Positions 15,447 through 22,798 of a DNA stretch of 49,055 nucleotides are shown here, piece after piece (the first letter of the stretch is position 1; the number at the start of each line of letters is the position of its first letter). Source of the DNA: an uncultured Burkholderiales bacterium (GTDB lineage: Bacteria > Pseudomonadota > Gammaproteobacteria > Burkholderiales > Burkholderiaceae_D); assembly GCA_937872165.1 (NCBI GenBank), contig CALMOR010000062.1, positions 1 through 49,055 on the forward strand. Reading direction: 5' to 3'. Below the pieces are notes generated by a model that did not search any database, was not told the origin of the DNA, and worked only from the letters and a program-made list of their open reading frames with translations. A program made the position numbers and the translations under genes.

Positions 15447-16238
15447 TTACTTGGCGATCTTGAACACGCCTTCCTTGAGGCCCCAGGAGATGTTCATCTT
15501 GGTGACGCCCACGTGCTTGTCCTTGCTGAACTTCTCCAGCAGCTTCGCCCGGGTGATGCCGCCCTCCTTCTTGCCGACGAAGGCTGCCATCTCCTTCATC
15601 GCGGCCGTGATCGCCTTGTCGGCGTTCGCGAGCACGATCACCTGCTTGCCGGCCTCGGCCTCGGCGGCGGCCTTCTTGTCGGCGGCCGAGACGCGCGGCG
15701 CCTTGGGCTCGGCGACCTTCTTGGCCGCGGCCTTCTTGGCGGCCGGCGCCGGGGCAGGCGCCGCTACCTTGGTGGCTGCCTTCTTGGCGGCCGGCGCCGG
15801 AGCCGGAGCTGCGGTCTTGGCCGGCGCCTTCTTGGCCGCGACCTTCTTGGCGGCCGGCGCCGGAGCCGGAGCGGCTGCCGTGTCGGTCGTCGTCGGCGCC
15901 GTCGGGGCGGCGGGCGTTGCTGCTGCGTCTGCTACGGTCTTGATGGGCATTTCGATTCCCTTGGAGAGGTTGATGAGGAACTCACGGGCTGCCGGTGTGA
16001 CCGGAATGTAGCCGCCGCCGAGGTAGGTCGCGGCTGCCTTCGGGGCAGGATAGTCCATGAGGGTCGGATACTGCTCGACGAAGGTGTCGAGCGGCGTCCG
16101 CACGAGGTCGAGCTGTCCCGCCATGGGAACGTGCTCGACGACGATCTTGCGTGTTCCCGAGACGCCGAGCACGATGGTCGTGTGGCGATTGACGTCTTGG
16201 TACACAGTGTTGGCGAAGATGGCGGTGGCGAGAGACAT
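15447..16238 (-). CDS. Protein with histone H1-like Ala/Lys/Pro repeats (263 aa)
   Basis: Residues 1-95 form a compact unknown domain (MSLATAIFANTVYQDVN). Residues about 110-180 consist of repeated APAPAPAAKK-type blocks like the low-complexity tails of bacterial histone H1-like and AlgP proteins. The last 60 residues (EAGKQVIVLANADKAI ... NISWGLKEGVFKIAK) look like a small folded domain. The basic tail suggests DNA binding; the protein may coat or organise phage DNA. It overlaps the upstream gene by one base. No specific family for the end domains. Confidence 0.6.
   Translation of the reverse strand: MSLATAIFANTVYQDVNRHTTIVLGVSGTRKIVVEHVPMAGQLDLVRTPLDTFVEQYPTLMDYPAPKAAATYLGGGYIPVTPAAREFLINLSKGIEMPIKTVADAAATPAAPTAPTTTDTAAAPAPAPAAKKVAAKKAPAKTAAPAPAPAAKKAATKVAAPAPAPAAKKAAAKKVAEPKAPRVSAADKKAAAEAEAGKQVIVLANADKAITAAMKEMAAFVGKKEGGITRAKLLEKFSKDKHVGVTKMNISWGLKEGVFKIAK
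15731..15870. repeat. Three 28-bp near-identical units within the histone-like gene
   Basis: A unit beginning CCTTCTTGGCGGCCGGCGCC recurs at 15731, 15779 and 15843. It encodes the AAKK/APAP repeats on the minus strand. The near identity at the DNA level suggests recent expansion by slippage or recombination. Confidence 0.65.
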
Positions 16239-16486
16239 CAGAAGCCTCCCGTCAGGTCAATGATCATGGGCAGGACAATGCCCTTGGGGCGCGGCTGACC
16301 GTTGACGTCCCGCAACGAGAGGTCCGCGGCGCAGCCCGTCATCGTGAGGTTGTGCACCGGCGCCTTGAAGTTGTCGCGGACGTAGGCGGTGACGGCGATC
16401 AGCGTGACCTCGGGCTGGCAAAGCAGCGTCCGGTCGACGCAGTTGCCGTCGTGAAAGCGAAGCAGGGTAGCCTGCTGAGTGTCCAT
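16238..16486 (-). CDS. Hypothetical protein (82 aa)
   Basis: An 82-residue protein (MDTQQATLLRFHDGN) with an AAGGGAAC ribosome site. It contains alternating hydrophobic strands (LCQPEVTLIAVTAYV, IVLPMIIDLTGGF). It starts a translation unit after an 82-base gap that holds a conserved leader hairpin. No family recognised; it overlaps the next gene by one base. Confidence 0.55.
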   Translation of the reverse strand: MDTQQATLLRFHDGNCVDRTLLCQPEVTLIAVTAYVRDNFKAPVHNLTMTGCAADLSLRDVNGQPRPKGIVLPMIIDLTGGF

Positions 16487-16493
16487 GTTGATC

Positions 16494-16529
16494 GTTCCCT
16501 TGAGCTGATGAATCCGGGGTACTGCCCGG
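16494..16529 (-). promoter_or_regulatory. Leader hairpin plus AAGGGAAC ribosome site, copy A
   Basis: On the minus strand: CCGGG-CAGTAC-CCCGG hairpin (16514-16529), then ATTCATCAGCTC and the ribosome site AAGGGAAC before ATG 16486. The same order (CCGG hairpin, GAT[A/T]C, CACC/CTC, AAGGGAA) occurs upstream of genes at 25305 and 29549. A shared regulatory leader is likely; its mechanism is unknown. Confidence 0.45.
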
Positions 16530-16568
16530 TCAGGAAAGCGCGACTCTACGCGCGTTCAGGATGAAAGT

Positions 16569-16892
16569 CTAGCGCCGCTCGGGCCGCACGAACTTCTTGA
16601 TGAGGTCCGGCCGTTCCTCCAGCGGCCCAGGCTTCGGTCGTCGCGGTTGATTCGGTACTCGGCTGCGCAGGCTTTCCAGCTGCTCGATTGCGTCACCGAG
16701 ATAGCTGGCTGCCCACTCGAACGCGTTGCCGTTGTGGTCGAGTAAGGCAGCCAGATTGCCGTTCAACTTGCCCGCCTCCTCCAGCGCCTCGTACCGGGTG
16801 TCCAGCTGCTTTTCCCGACTCTTCAACATGCGCTGCGTCGCCTTGAGCTTGCGGATGAGCGGTTTCAGCGCGTCGATCTCAGCCCGCTTCAT
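16569..16892 (-). CDS. Hypothetical coiled-coil protein (107 aa)
   Basis: A 107-residue, highly charged, predicted helical protein (IRKLKATQRMLKSREKQLDT) with a basic, Pro-rich C-terminus (NQPRRPKPGPLEERPDL). It starts at ATG 16892 overlapping the DUF6011-like gene's stop (ATGA) and ends in TAG. Function unknown. Confidence 0.55.
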   Translation of the reverse strand: MKRAEIDALKPLIRKLKATQRMLKSREKQLDTRYEALEEAGKLNGNLAALLDHNGNAFEWAASYLGDAIEQLESLRSRVPNQPRRPKPGPLEERPDLIKKFVRPERR

Positions 16893-17338
16893 AGCGACAC
16901 CCCCATCTGCTCGGCGCAGTCCGGACCGATCCCAGCAGCGATCGACTCGGGCACGGTGAGCTTCTGACCGCAGCGACCGCACGTCCCTTCGTGCCAGACT
17001 TCCAGCTCAGGCGGAATCAACCCGCCGTTCAGTCGCGCCATGAACCAGCGCAGGGCGACGAACGACGGCGCATCGCGGCTGACCTTGGAATTGGCGGTGC
17101 TGCGGACGTTCAACGGCTCCTGTCGGTCGAGGACGCCCATGTAGCGGAAGTCGTCGACGTTGTTGGGGCCGCCGAGCAGCTTGACGAAGTACGCCGGCTT
17201 GGAGCTGCGCTCGATCAACGATAGCTTGTAGGTGTACCTGACCCCCGTGCGGAGCGAGCGCAGGGTGAAGGTCGCGTTGCCTGCGAGGATGAAGCGCAGG
17301 ATGTCCGGTACGTGAACGAGGCGGTGGGCGACGCTCAC
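16889..17338 (-). CDS. DUF6011-like zinc-ribbon protein (149 aa)
   Basis: The N-terminal part has FTLRSLRTGVRYTYKL and later YFVKLLGGPNNVDDFRYMG, a small beta domain. The C-terminus carries GTCGRCGQKLTVPES and GIGPDCAEQMG, the Cys-x2-Cys ... G-x-G-P-x-C pattern of DUF6011-type phage and bacterial zinc proteins. It starts at a GTG overlapping the previous stop (GTGA). Role unknown. Confidence 0.6.
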   Translation of the reverse strand: MSVAHRLVHVPDILRFILAGNATFTLRSLRTGVRYTYKLSLIERSSKPAYFVKLLGGPNNVDDFRYMGVLDRQEPLNVRSTANSKVSRDAPSFVALRWFMARLNGGLIPPELEVWHEGTCGRCGQKLTVPESIAAGIGPDCAEQMGVSL

Positions 17339-17544
17339 TTGACCACCTTGCTGTAGCTGTTCATGGCGTGGTAGAGACCGGCCAGGTACGCGACGCGGAA
17401 GGACTCGATGTTGGCCGTTGCGCACGTCGCCTTGTGCTGCTTCCAGGCAGCCTCGAACGCAGTGCGCGTGGTGAAGTCGTTGCGCTGATCAGCCGCGACG
17501 CCAAACACGGAGGTCTGAGACAGGTTGTCGTCAAGAGTAGGCAT
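17335..17544 (-). CDS. Hypothetical protein (69 aa)
   Basis: A 69-residue protein from ATG 17544 (MPTLDDNLSQTSVFG) with a central helix (TAFEAAWKQHKATCATA). An in-frame TTG at 17586 would add 14 Ser-rich residues, but neither start has a strong ribosome site. ATG 17544 is preferred because it overlaps the upstream 26-residue membrane peptide and so may be coupled to it. Function unknown. Confidence 0.5.
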   Translation of the reverse strand: MPTLDDNLSQTSVFGVAADQRNDFTTRTAFEAAWKQHKATCATANIESFRVAYLAGLYHAMNSYSKVVK

Positions 17545-17611
17545 GATGGAGGACGTAGAGGACGAGGATGTAGAGGGGGAGGCCAACCAGAACGAGGGTG
17601 CGGCGGATCAC
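17531..17611 (-). CDS. 26-aa hydrophobic membrane peptide
   Basis: A tiny ORF (MIRRTLVLVGLPLYILVLYV, then LHHAYS) starting at GTG 17611 overlapping the HNH gene's TGA (GTGA). It ends 14 bases inside the following gene. The product is a basic N-terminus plus one strong membrane segment. Overlap at both ends and hydrophobicity support translation; function unknown. Confidence 0.45.
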   Translation of the reverse strand: MIRRTLVLVGLPLYILVLYVLHHAYS

Positions 17612-17934
17612 GCGGCACCTCGGGCGCGACGACGGCCCCACATCTCGTCGCTGTTTTCCTTGACGGTCTGCCAGCTGAGGTGGTGCGGGTTAACGCAGCT
17701 GGGATTGGCGCAGGCGTGGCCCGCGTGGAGTCCGGCGCCGTCCTTGCCCGTCACCTGTTGAAGGACGACGCGGATCACGCGGAGCTTCTTGTGAACGCCG
17801 TCGACCCGGACGGTCATGCGGCCGTAACCTGCCTTGTCGCGGTTGGCGACCCAGACCCAGCAGCCGGTCCGAGCTTCCTCGACGGAGTTGGCCACGATGC
17901 GCTCCATGACCCCCGGGTAGCGAGCGGCGCTCAC
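17608..17934 (-). CDS. HNH endonuclease-like protein (108 aa)
   Basis: It matches the HNH_3 type of small homing-like nuclease: GCWVWVANRDKAGYGRM, then AGHACANPSCVNPHHLSW and VKENSDEMW. The HAC-x3-SCVNPHHL core holds the zinc-binding and catalytic-type His/Asn residues, but the usual first His (as in the HR of this family) appears to be replaced in RVIRVVL. It begins at a GTG overlapping the previous stop. It may be a free-standing homing endonuclease or a degraded one. Confidence 0.65.
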   Translation of the reverse strand: MSAARYPGVMERIVANSVEEARTGCWVWVANRDKAGYGRMTVRVDGVHKKLRVIRVVLQQVTGKDGAGLHAGHACANPSCVNPHHLSWQTVKENSDEMWGRRRARGAA

Positions 17935-18161
17935 TTGGCGGCTCCGACGAGGTGATGCGCAATACCCTCATAGGTGCCGATCGCAAACATGGCAAAACCG
18001 TTGCGGTGCGCGTGTACCCGGGCACCTTGCTGCGTCGGAAACCAGCCGACAAGCGTGCTCGCGGTTGTAAGCACGTAGCGGTGTTTTGCGTCGGGCAGCT
18101 TGGCCATGTCGAGCGACTGGGCCAATTGTCGCGGGGTGGGGGTGTAATTGAGCTGTTGCAC
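17931..18161 (-). CDS. Hypothetical protein (76 aa)
   Basis: A 76-residue protein starting at GTG 18161 with a GAAGGAG site six bases upstream (MQQLNYTPTPRQLAQSLD). It is rich in Ala, His and Thr. It overlaps the HNH gene by four bases. No family recognised. Confidence 0.5.
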   Translation of the reverse strand: MQQLNYTPTPRQLAQSLDMAKLPDAKHRYVLTTASTLVGWFPTQQGARVHAHRNGFAMFAIGTYEGIAHHLVGAAK

Positions 18162-18245
18162 GCTGCACTCCTTCAGGTTATCCCGGAAACATCGCCGGGT
18201 CGATACAAGTCATCATCCTCTTGTTTTCGGCCGCCGTAAAGTGGG

Positions 18246-19958
18246 CTAGGCCAGTTTTCCAACCGTTCGTCGGCTCGTCGTCGCCTTTCCGCGACGGTAC
18301 TCCTGGAGGGCAGCGTACAGGTTGGCCTGGCCGCGATGCTTCCGCCGCAGAGCGATCAGCTTGAGCTCGTCCACAGTGCCCTTCGCGAGGCAGTGATGAA
18401 CTGTGACCCGCTTCGCGTCCGAGCCCTGCCTGATGAGGCGTCGGTTGAGCTGATCGTACATCTCATAATCGTACGTCAGGGTGTACCAGAAGATGTGCCG
18501 CGCGCTCGATCCCTGGAAGTTCAGCCCGTGGCCCACCGACTGCGGATGTCCAAGCATCAGCTGGAGGTCGCCACGGTTCCACTGCGTCTCGATCGCCTTG
18601 TCCGCCTTCAGCGAGCGGCCGAGTATCGGGGCGTCCTCCTTCAGCTTGAGCGTCTTCTTGAGCCGGTCGAGGTCATGGCCGTAGTGGTAGGCTATGAACA
18701 GCTGCTGACCGTTCAGCTCCTCGATGAGGTCGACCAGCGCCTGGTCCTTGAGCGTATGCATCGCCTGCCACTCGCGCTTGCCCGCCTTGGGTAGCCCAGT
18801 CTCCTCGTCGATCGGGTCCAGGTAGACCCCGCCGGACGCCATCTGCGCCAGCTTCGTCAGTCGAGCGCCCGCGTTCGCCGCGGTGACGATCCCGCGATCA
18901 ACCTCCAGAAACAGCTCCTCCTCGAACTCCTTGTAGTGCTTCCAGCACGGCGACGACTTGATGTCGACGTTGATGATGTTGTCGTGCTTCTCGGGCAGCG
19001 TCAGGTAGTCCTCCCCCGACAGACGGAACACGAGCGGCGCAATCCGTCGATTGATGGCCTCCTCAGCCTCGACGTACTCGGGCTTGGCCTCAGTGCCGAC
19101 GTTCACGCCCTCCTTCAGCACCCAGGTGTAGCCTCCGTATCCCGTGGGGTTGAAATACTTGTTGCGGTAGTGCGTGATGTACGGGCCCAGCGCGCCGCCC
19201 TCGTCGAGGATGTAGCACTGACCGAACAGGTCCATCATGCCGTTCGAGGCGAACGAGCCGGTGAGCCCCCAGCGTCGCAGGAACTTTTTGAGCCAGGGCT
19301 TGATCGCGCGGCCGCGGCTCGTCTCCAGATGCTTCAACTTCGACAGCTCGTCAATGCACAGTATGTCGCAGCGCTCCAAGATGCGCTTCGTGCGGGGGCG
19401 TGCCTCGCGCATGAGCTCGTCCCACTTCTCCTTCGCCTTGGCGTAGCGCGCCTTGGCTTCGGCCGCCTGCTCCGCGGTCAGACCCTTGAGCACCGCGGGC
19501 CTCGGGGGCGGTGGGCCGAACAGCCATTCCAGCCCCTCGAAATTGATCACATAGATGTCGGCATCGCGCGCCAGCGCCTCCTCACGCAGCTTAGGTGCGT
19601 TCTCCTTGTCGCTGTGAAGCACCTCCATCGTGAGGTGATTGAAGTCGAGCCACTTGTCGCGCTCGGCCGGCCAGACCATGTGACAGGGGCGAACCGGCGC
19701 AACGACAAGCATGCCGCGACAGTTGTTGGCCTTCTTGAGCAGCTTGAACGTCCCGAGCGAGATGGCCGTCTTACTCATTCCCGGGTCAAGGAGGAGGCCG
19801 CCGTGCGCCTGGCTGAGCAGGAACTTCATCGCCTGCCGCATGTACGGACGCGGCTCCCACTTCTGAGGCACCACGACCGCCTCGGGCTCGCTCGACAGCT
19901 TCACGGATGGCATTGATAGCTGCTTCGGCGTAGTCGTGGACTTGGATTTCGTAGCCAT
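18246..19958 (-). CDS. SNF2/DEAD-like DNA helicase (570 aa)
   Basis: An SF2 helicase-type protein. Motif I is GLLLDPGMSKTAISLG (residues about 54-69), where Ser replaces the usual Gly before Lys. Motif II is CDILCIDELSKL (DELS), motif III is WGLTGSFASNG, and the C-terminal lobe has GHPQSVGHGLNFQGSS and YDQLNRRLIRQGSDAK, the R-x-x-R-x-G-Q arginine-finger motif. Long family members act in replication or recombination. It starts at ATG 19958 with GAGGG five bases upstream and overlaps the VRR-NUC gene by 173 bases. It ends in TAG. Confidence 0.8.
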   Translation of the reverse strand: MATKSKSTTTPKQLSMPSVKLSSEPEAVVVPQKWEPRPYMRQAMKFLLSQAHGGLLLDPGMSKTAISLGTFKLLKKANNCRGMLVVAPVRPCHMVWPAERDKWLDFNHLTMEVLHSDKENAPKLREEALARDADIYVINFEGLEWLFGPPPPRPAVLKGLTAEQAAEAKARYAKAKEKWDELMREARPRTKRILERCDILCIDELSKLKHLETSRGRAIKPWLKKFLRRWGLTGSFASNGMMDLFGQCYILDEGGALGPYITHYRNKYFNPTGYGGYTWVLKEGVNVGTEAKPEYVEAEEAINRRIAPLVFRLSGEDYLTLPEKHDNIINVDIKSSPCWKHYKEFEEELFLEVDRGIVTAANAGARLTKLAQMASGGVYLDPIDEETGLPKAGKREWQAMHTLKDQALVDLIEELNGQQLFIAYHYGHDLDRLKKTLKLKEDAPILGRSLKADKAIETQWNRGDLQLMLGHPQSVGHGLNFQGSSARHIFWYTLTYDYEMYDQLNRRLIRQGSDAKRVTVHHCLAKGTVDELKLIALRRKHRGQANLYAALQEYRRGKATTSRRTVGKLA

Positions 19959-20172
19959 GGGCCCTCAGGATGCGGTGACGGTGACGCTGGATGCCTTGCG
20001 GCTTGCCCCCAGGCACCTTGAACTCTATGAACAGGGGGCGTCCCCCGGGGATCAGAAACAGGCGGTCCGGCCAGCCGCGCTGCCCCTGGAGGTTGAGCTT
20101 GAGCGAGAGTACGCCGAGCGTCAGCGCTGCGTCGACGACCTCCTGCTCAATCGGCGCTTCACGAAAATTCAC
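19786..20172 (-). CDS. VRR-NUC domain nuclease (128 aa)
   Basis: It has a PD-(D/E)xK nuclease core of the VRR-NUC type: QRGWPDRLFLIPGG (Asp), PLFIEFKVPGGKPQ (E-x-K) and HRHRILRAHGYEIQVHDYAEA. It starts at GTG 20172 with GAGGGAGGG upstream and overlaps the RecB-like gene by 14 bases. The last 57 codons are read out of frame over the helicase gene. The domain itself ends before or at the start of that overlap, so the Gly/Ala/Pro-rich tail may have no fold. It is predicted to process branched DNA during replication. Confidence 0.7.
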   Translation of the reverse strand: MNFREAPIEQEVVDAALTLGVLSLKLNLQGQRGWPDRLFLIPGGRPLFIEFKVPGGKPQGIQRHRHRILRAHGYEIQVHDYAEAAINAIREAVERARGGRGASEVGAASVHAAGDEVPAQPGARRPPP

Positions 20173-20851
20173 ACGGCCCTCCCTCGGTGACGCGATAGGG
20201 GCACCAACTGCAGTGCCGTCCCGGCCGGGGAACGAACGTGCGATCGCTCAGCACCATGTTGAAGTTGCTGGTCCACGTCTTGAGGAACTTCTTGGCCTGA
20301 GCGATCGTGTAGTGCTCTACCTTCTCCTCGCCCAGATCGACGTACCACAGTTCGCTGCTGATGCCCTTCACGTCCGGGTTCATGACGATCCCGCCGGCCG
20401 CGTAAAGGGTCATCTGATCCTCGGAGTCGCCGTACATCTTGCCCGTCTTGTGGTCGATGACACGCAGCTTGTTCTCGGGCGTGATGACGGCTGCGTCGAT
20501 CTTGATGCGAATCTTGCAGCGACTCCAGTCGGTCGAGCTGACGGGCTCCCACTTCTCGGTGAAGCCCCAGGACCCTTCCACCGTGGGGTTCTGAGTCTTG
20601 AGCACCTTGAACTCCGCGCCGAACGACTTCAGCTCCTTGGGGAGCGTCTTCAGCTGCCCGAGCGCGTACTGCTCGGCCTTCTTGTGAATCTCCTCGCCCC
20701 GGACCATCGCTGGGCTGCGGGACTCCTCGACCTTGAGCTTGTCGACGTGCTTGAGGTAGGCGAACCGGGCGCACTTGACCCAGTCGTTGTAGCGGGTGAA
20801 GGACACCGACTTCATGACCTTGACCACCTTGATATGCTGCTTGACAGGCAT
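20159..20851 (-). CDS. RecB/Cas4-like PD-(D/E)xK exonuclease (230 aa)
   Basis: The N-terminus SFTRYNDWVKCARFAYLKHV, RGEEIHKKAEQYA, the catalytic IDAAVITPENKLRVIDHKTGK (D...E...D-x-K) and the C-terminal CSWCPYRVTEGGPC are the order seen in PDDEXK_1/Cas4-type nucleases. The N-terminal Cys and three C-terminal Cys could bind an iron-sulfur cluster. An AAGGAG site lies six bases before ATG 20851. It sits between DNA polymerase and VRR-NUC genes, implying a replication-recombination role. Confidence 0.78.
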   Translation of the reverse strand: MPVKQHIKVVKVMKSVSFTRYNDWVKCARFAYLKHVDKLKVEESRSPAMVRGEEIHKKAEQYALGQLKTLPKELKSFGAEFKVLKTQNPTVEGSWGFTEKWEPVSSTDWSRCKIRIKIDAAVITPENKLRVIDHKTGKMYGDSEDQMTLYAAGGIVMNPDVKGISSELWYVDLGEEKVEHYTIAQAKKFLKTWTSNFNMVLSDRTFVPRPGRHCSWCPYRVTEGGPCEFS

Positions 20852-20860
20852 GACCGCTCC

Positions 20861-22729
20861 TTACTTGAGTTTGTCGTACGGTTCGAGCTGGTTCCAGCGG
20901 TAGCCGACATCGCCCTCCGACAGCATGGGTACGTCGAACTTGATCGACTCCATCGCCTCCTTCAGGCGCGCCATCTCGGTCTTGGTCGCCTTCTTGGGGC
21001 ACGTCGCCACGTTCTGGTCGTGGACCGTCAGCACGAACCGGCCGTCCTTCTTGAGGTGGTGATAGCGGATGATCGACTCCTTGATGTGATCGGCCGCCGA
21101 TCCCTGGATCAGGTAGTTGAGCAGCTTGTACTCGAACGTCTGCTGGCGTCCCGTCTCCTTGTTGAAGCGCGGGGGCTCGACGTGGTACACCCGGCCGCCC
21201 CAGGTACGGATCGAGCCTCCCGGCGCCTTGCCGCGCGCCTTCGTCTCGTTATCCAGCACCTTCACGTCAGGCAGCGCCGCGGCGTGGAACGCTTTGAGCT
21301 CCTTGGCCTCCTGCGCGCTGACCCCGAGCTTGAGGACGAGCGCGTCAATGCCGCCGCCGTACACCATCAGGAAGTTGAGAATCTTGATGTACTTGCGCTT
21401 GATCTCGCGCGCGGCGACCCGCTGAACCTCCTGGCCAACGTACGCGTGCACGTCGAGCTTCGGATTGGCGTTGTAGGCCGCAGCCAGCTGGCCATCCTCG
21501 AAGTGCGCGAGCAGACGCAGCTCCTGCTGGCTGTAGTCCCGGTCCAGCAGCACGCAGTCCGTGTCATCTGCGATGACGTAGTTGCGGACCTCGGGGAGCG
21601 GCGGGACCTTCAGGAAGTCCGGGTGGTTGTAGCCCTCGTCGCCGGCCAAGTCCTTGGGGATGTTCATGAGGCTCGGGTTCGAGCTCAGTCGGCCGGTCCG
21701 CGCGCCCGCCGAGTCGTTGCCTCGGGCCTGCCTAACCTGGTTCCACGACGTGTTGACCCAACCGCCCGAGTGCTCCCCCATCCGCAGCCAGGGACGCATG
21801 AACGTCCCGAGGATCGTCTTGAGCTTGGCCCGGTAATCGAGCGCCGCCCGAAGCCGCTTGTCTGTGATCGCCTGGTTCAGCGACTCCTTGGAGGTCGAGC
21901 GCTGATGCGACTTCGCGGTCAGCATGAACCCGCCGTCGGCCTTGCCCGCCTTCTCCAGCGCGTTGGCCAGTTCCTCGCCCGAGTCGATGTTCATGTCGGG
22001 CGTCTTGAGCAGCTTGCATATCCACGCGCTCACTCGCTCATACACCTGCTCGTACAGGGCCACGTCGCGTCGAAGCGCGTCCACGTCGATCCGCATACCC
22101 AGCTGCTCGTTCTCCAGCAGGATCGGCATCAGCTGCTGCTCGCGCTGATACGCCCCGAGCATGCCGGAGTCGAGCTGCTTGTAGAGAAGGTCGTGGAGCT
22201 TGCGCGTCCGCAGCGTGTCGCCGTTGGCGTATCGTCCAACGATGTCGCCCGGCGCGTAGGCGATGAACGCGCCCGCCTTGCCACGCTGGTTCTTGGCGAT
22301 CGTCCCCGAGTCGACGAGCCAGTCAGCCACGGCGTCGCGCTCCTCCGGCGCCATGCCCAGGTGCTCCTGCGCAGCCGGCTTCAGCTTGAGGTTCATGCTA
22401 TGGGGGTGTAGCAAGAACAGCTGATACATCGTGTCGTGGAGCCGGTCCCAGGTCGGCATCGCAACGCCCATGTGGGTCGTCGCCACGTCCACGTCGAACT
22501 TCCCGTTGTGATGCAACAGGGGAGCGCCCGAGCGGTAAATGTCCTTGAGCTCGGCCTGCGCCGCCTCGATGGTTGTGTTGTTCTTGGTCGGATGTCCCCA
22601 CGCCAGGTACTTCGGCTGCTTGCCCGGGTACATGATGCTGAGCCCAACCGGCTTCGGCGGATACTGCGGCCGATCCTCAATGGCGAACGTCTCGAAGTCG
22701 AGCGTCACCGGCGTCACGCGGCTTGCCAT
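20861..22729 (-). CDS. polA: Family A DNA polymerase with 3'-5' exonuclease (622 aa)
   Basis: The replicative polymerase. The exonuclease domain opens the protein: TLDFETFAI (Exo I), LLHHNGKFDVDV (Exo II) and LHDTMYQLFLL. The polymerase domain has RTGRLSSNPSLMNIP, motif A LDRDYSQQELRLLAHF, motif B REIKRKYIKILNFLMVYGGG (K...YG) and motif C LTVHDQNV. Motif C is HDQ rather than the usual HDE. There is no 5'-3' exonuclease domain. An AGGAGG site precedes ATG 22729. Length is normal for phage family A polymerases. Confidence 0.9.
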   Translation of the reverse strand: MASRVTPVTLDFETFAIEDRPQYPPKPVGLSIMYPGKQPKYLAWGHPTKNNTTIEAAQAELKDIYRSGAPLLHHNGKFDVDVATTHMGVAMPTWDRLHDTMYQLFLLHPHSMNLKLKPAAQEHLGMAPEERDAVADWLVDSGTIAKNQRGKAGAFIAYAPGDIVGRYANGDTLRTRKLHDLLYKQLDSGMLGAYQREQQLMPILLENEQLGMRIDVDALRRDVALYEQVYERVSAWICKLLKTPDMNIDSGEELANALEKAGKADGGFMLTAKSHQRSTSKESLNQAITDKRLRAALDYRAKLKTILGTFMRPWLRMGEHSGGWVNTSWNQVRQARGNDSAGARTGRLSSNPSLMNIPKDLAGDEGYNHPDFLKVPPLPEVRNYVIADDTDCVLLDRDYSQQELRLLAHFEDGQLAAAYNANPKLDVHAYVGQEVQRVAAREIKRKYIKILNFLMVYGGGIDALVLKLGVSAQEAKELKAFHAAALPDVKVLDNETKARGKAPGGSIRTWGGRVYHVEPPRFNKETGRQQTFEYKLLNYLIQGSAADHIKESIIRYHHLKKDGRFVLTVHDQNVATCPKKATKTEMARLKEAMESIKFDVPMLSEGDVGYRWNQLEPYDKLK

Positions 22730-22757
22730 CCTCTTGCGCCTCCTATACGTAGAAACA

Positions 22758-22776
22758 GCCCGAGGGTTGCCCGGGC
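22758..22776 (-). terminator. Putative intrinsic terminator upstream of the polymerase gene
   Basis: On the minus strand GCCCGGG-CAACC-CTCGGGC forms a seven-pair stem (one G-U) followed by TGTTTCTAC. It lies between the gene at 22799 and the polymerase gene, and would reduce readthrough into the polymerase. Confidence 0.5.
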
Positions 22777-22798
22777 CGTCTCGATTGCGCTACGGATG

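Noticed and set aside
15731..15870. CRISPR-like array
   Set aside because: The repeats are codon-periodic, encode the Ala/Lys/Pro tail and have no spacer structure.
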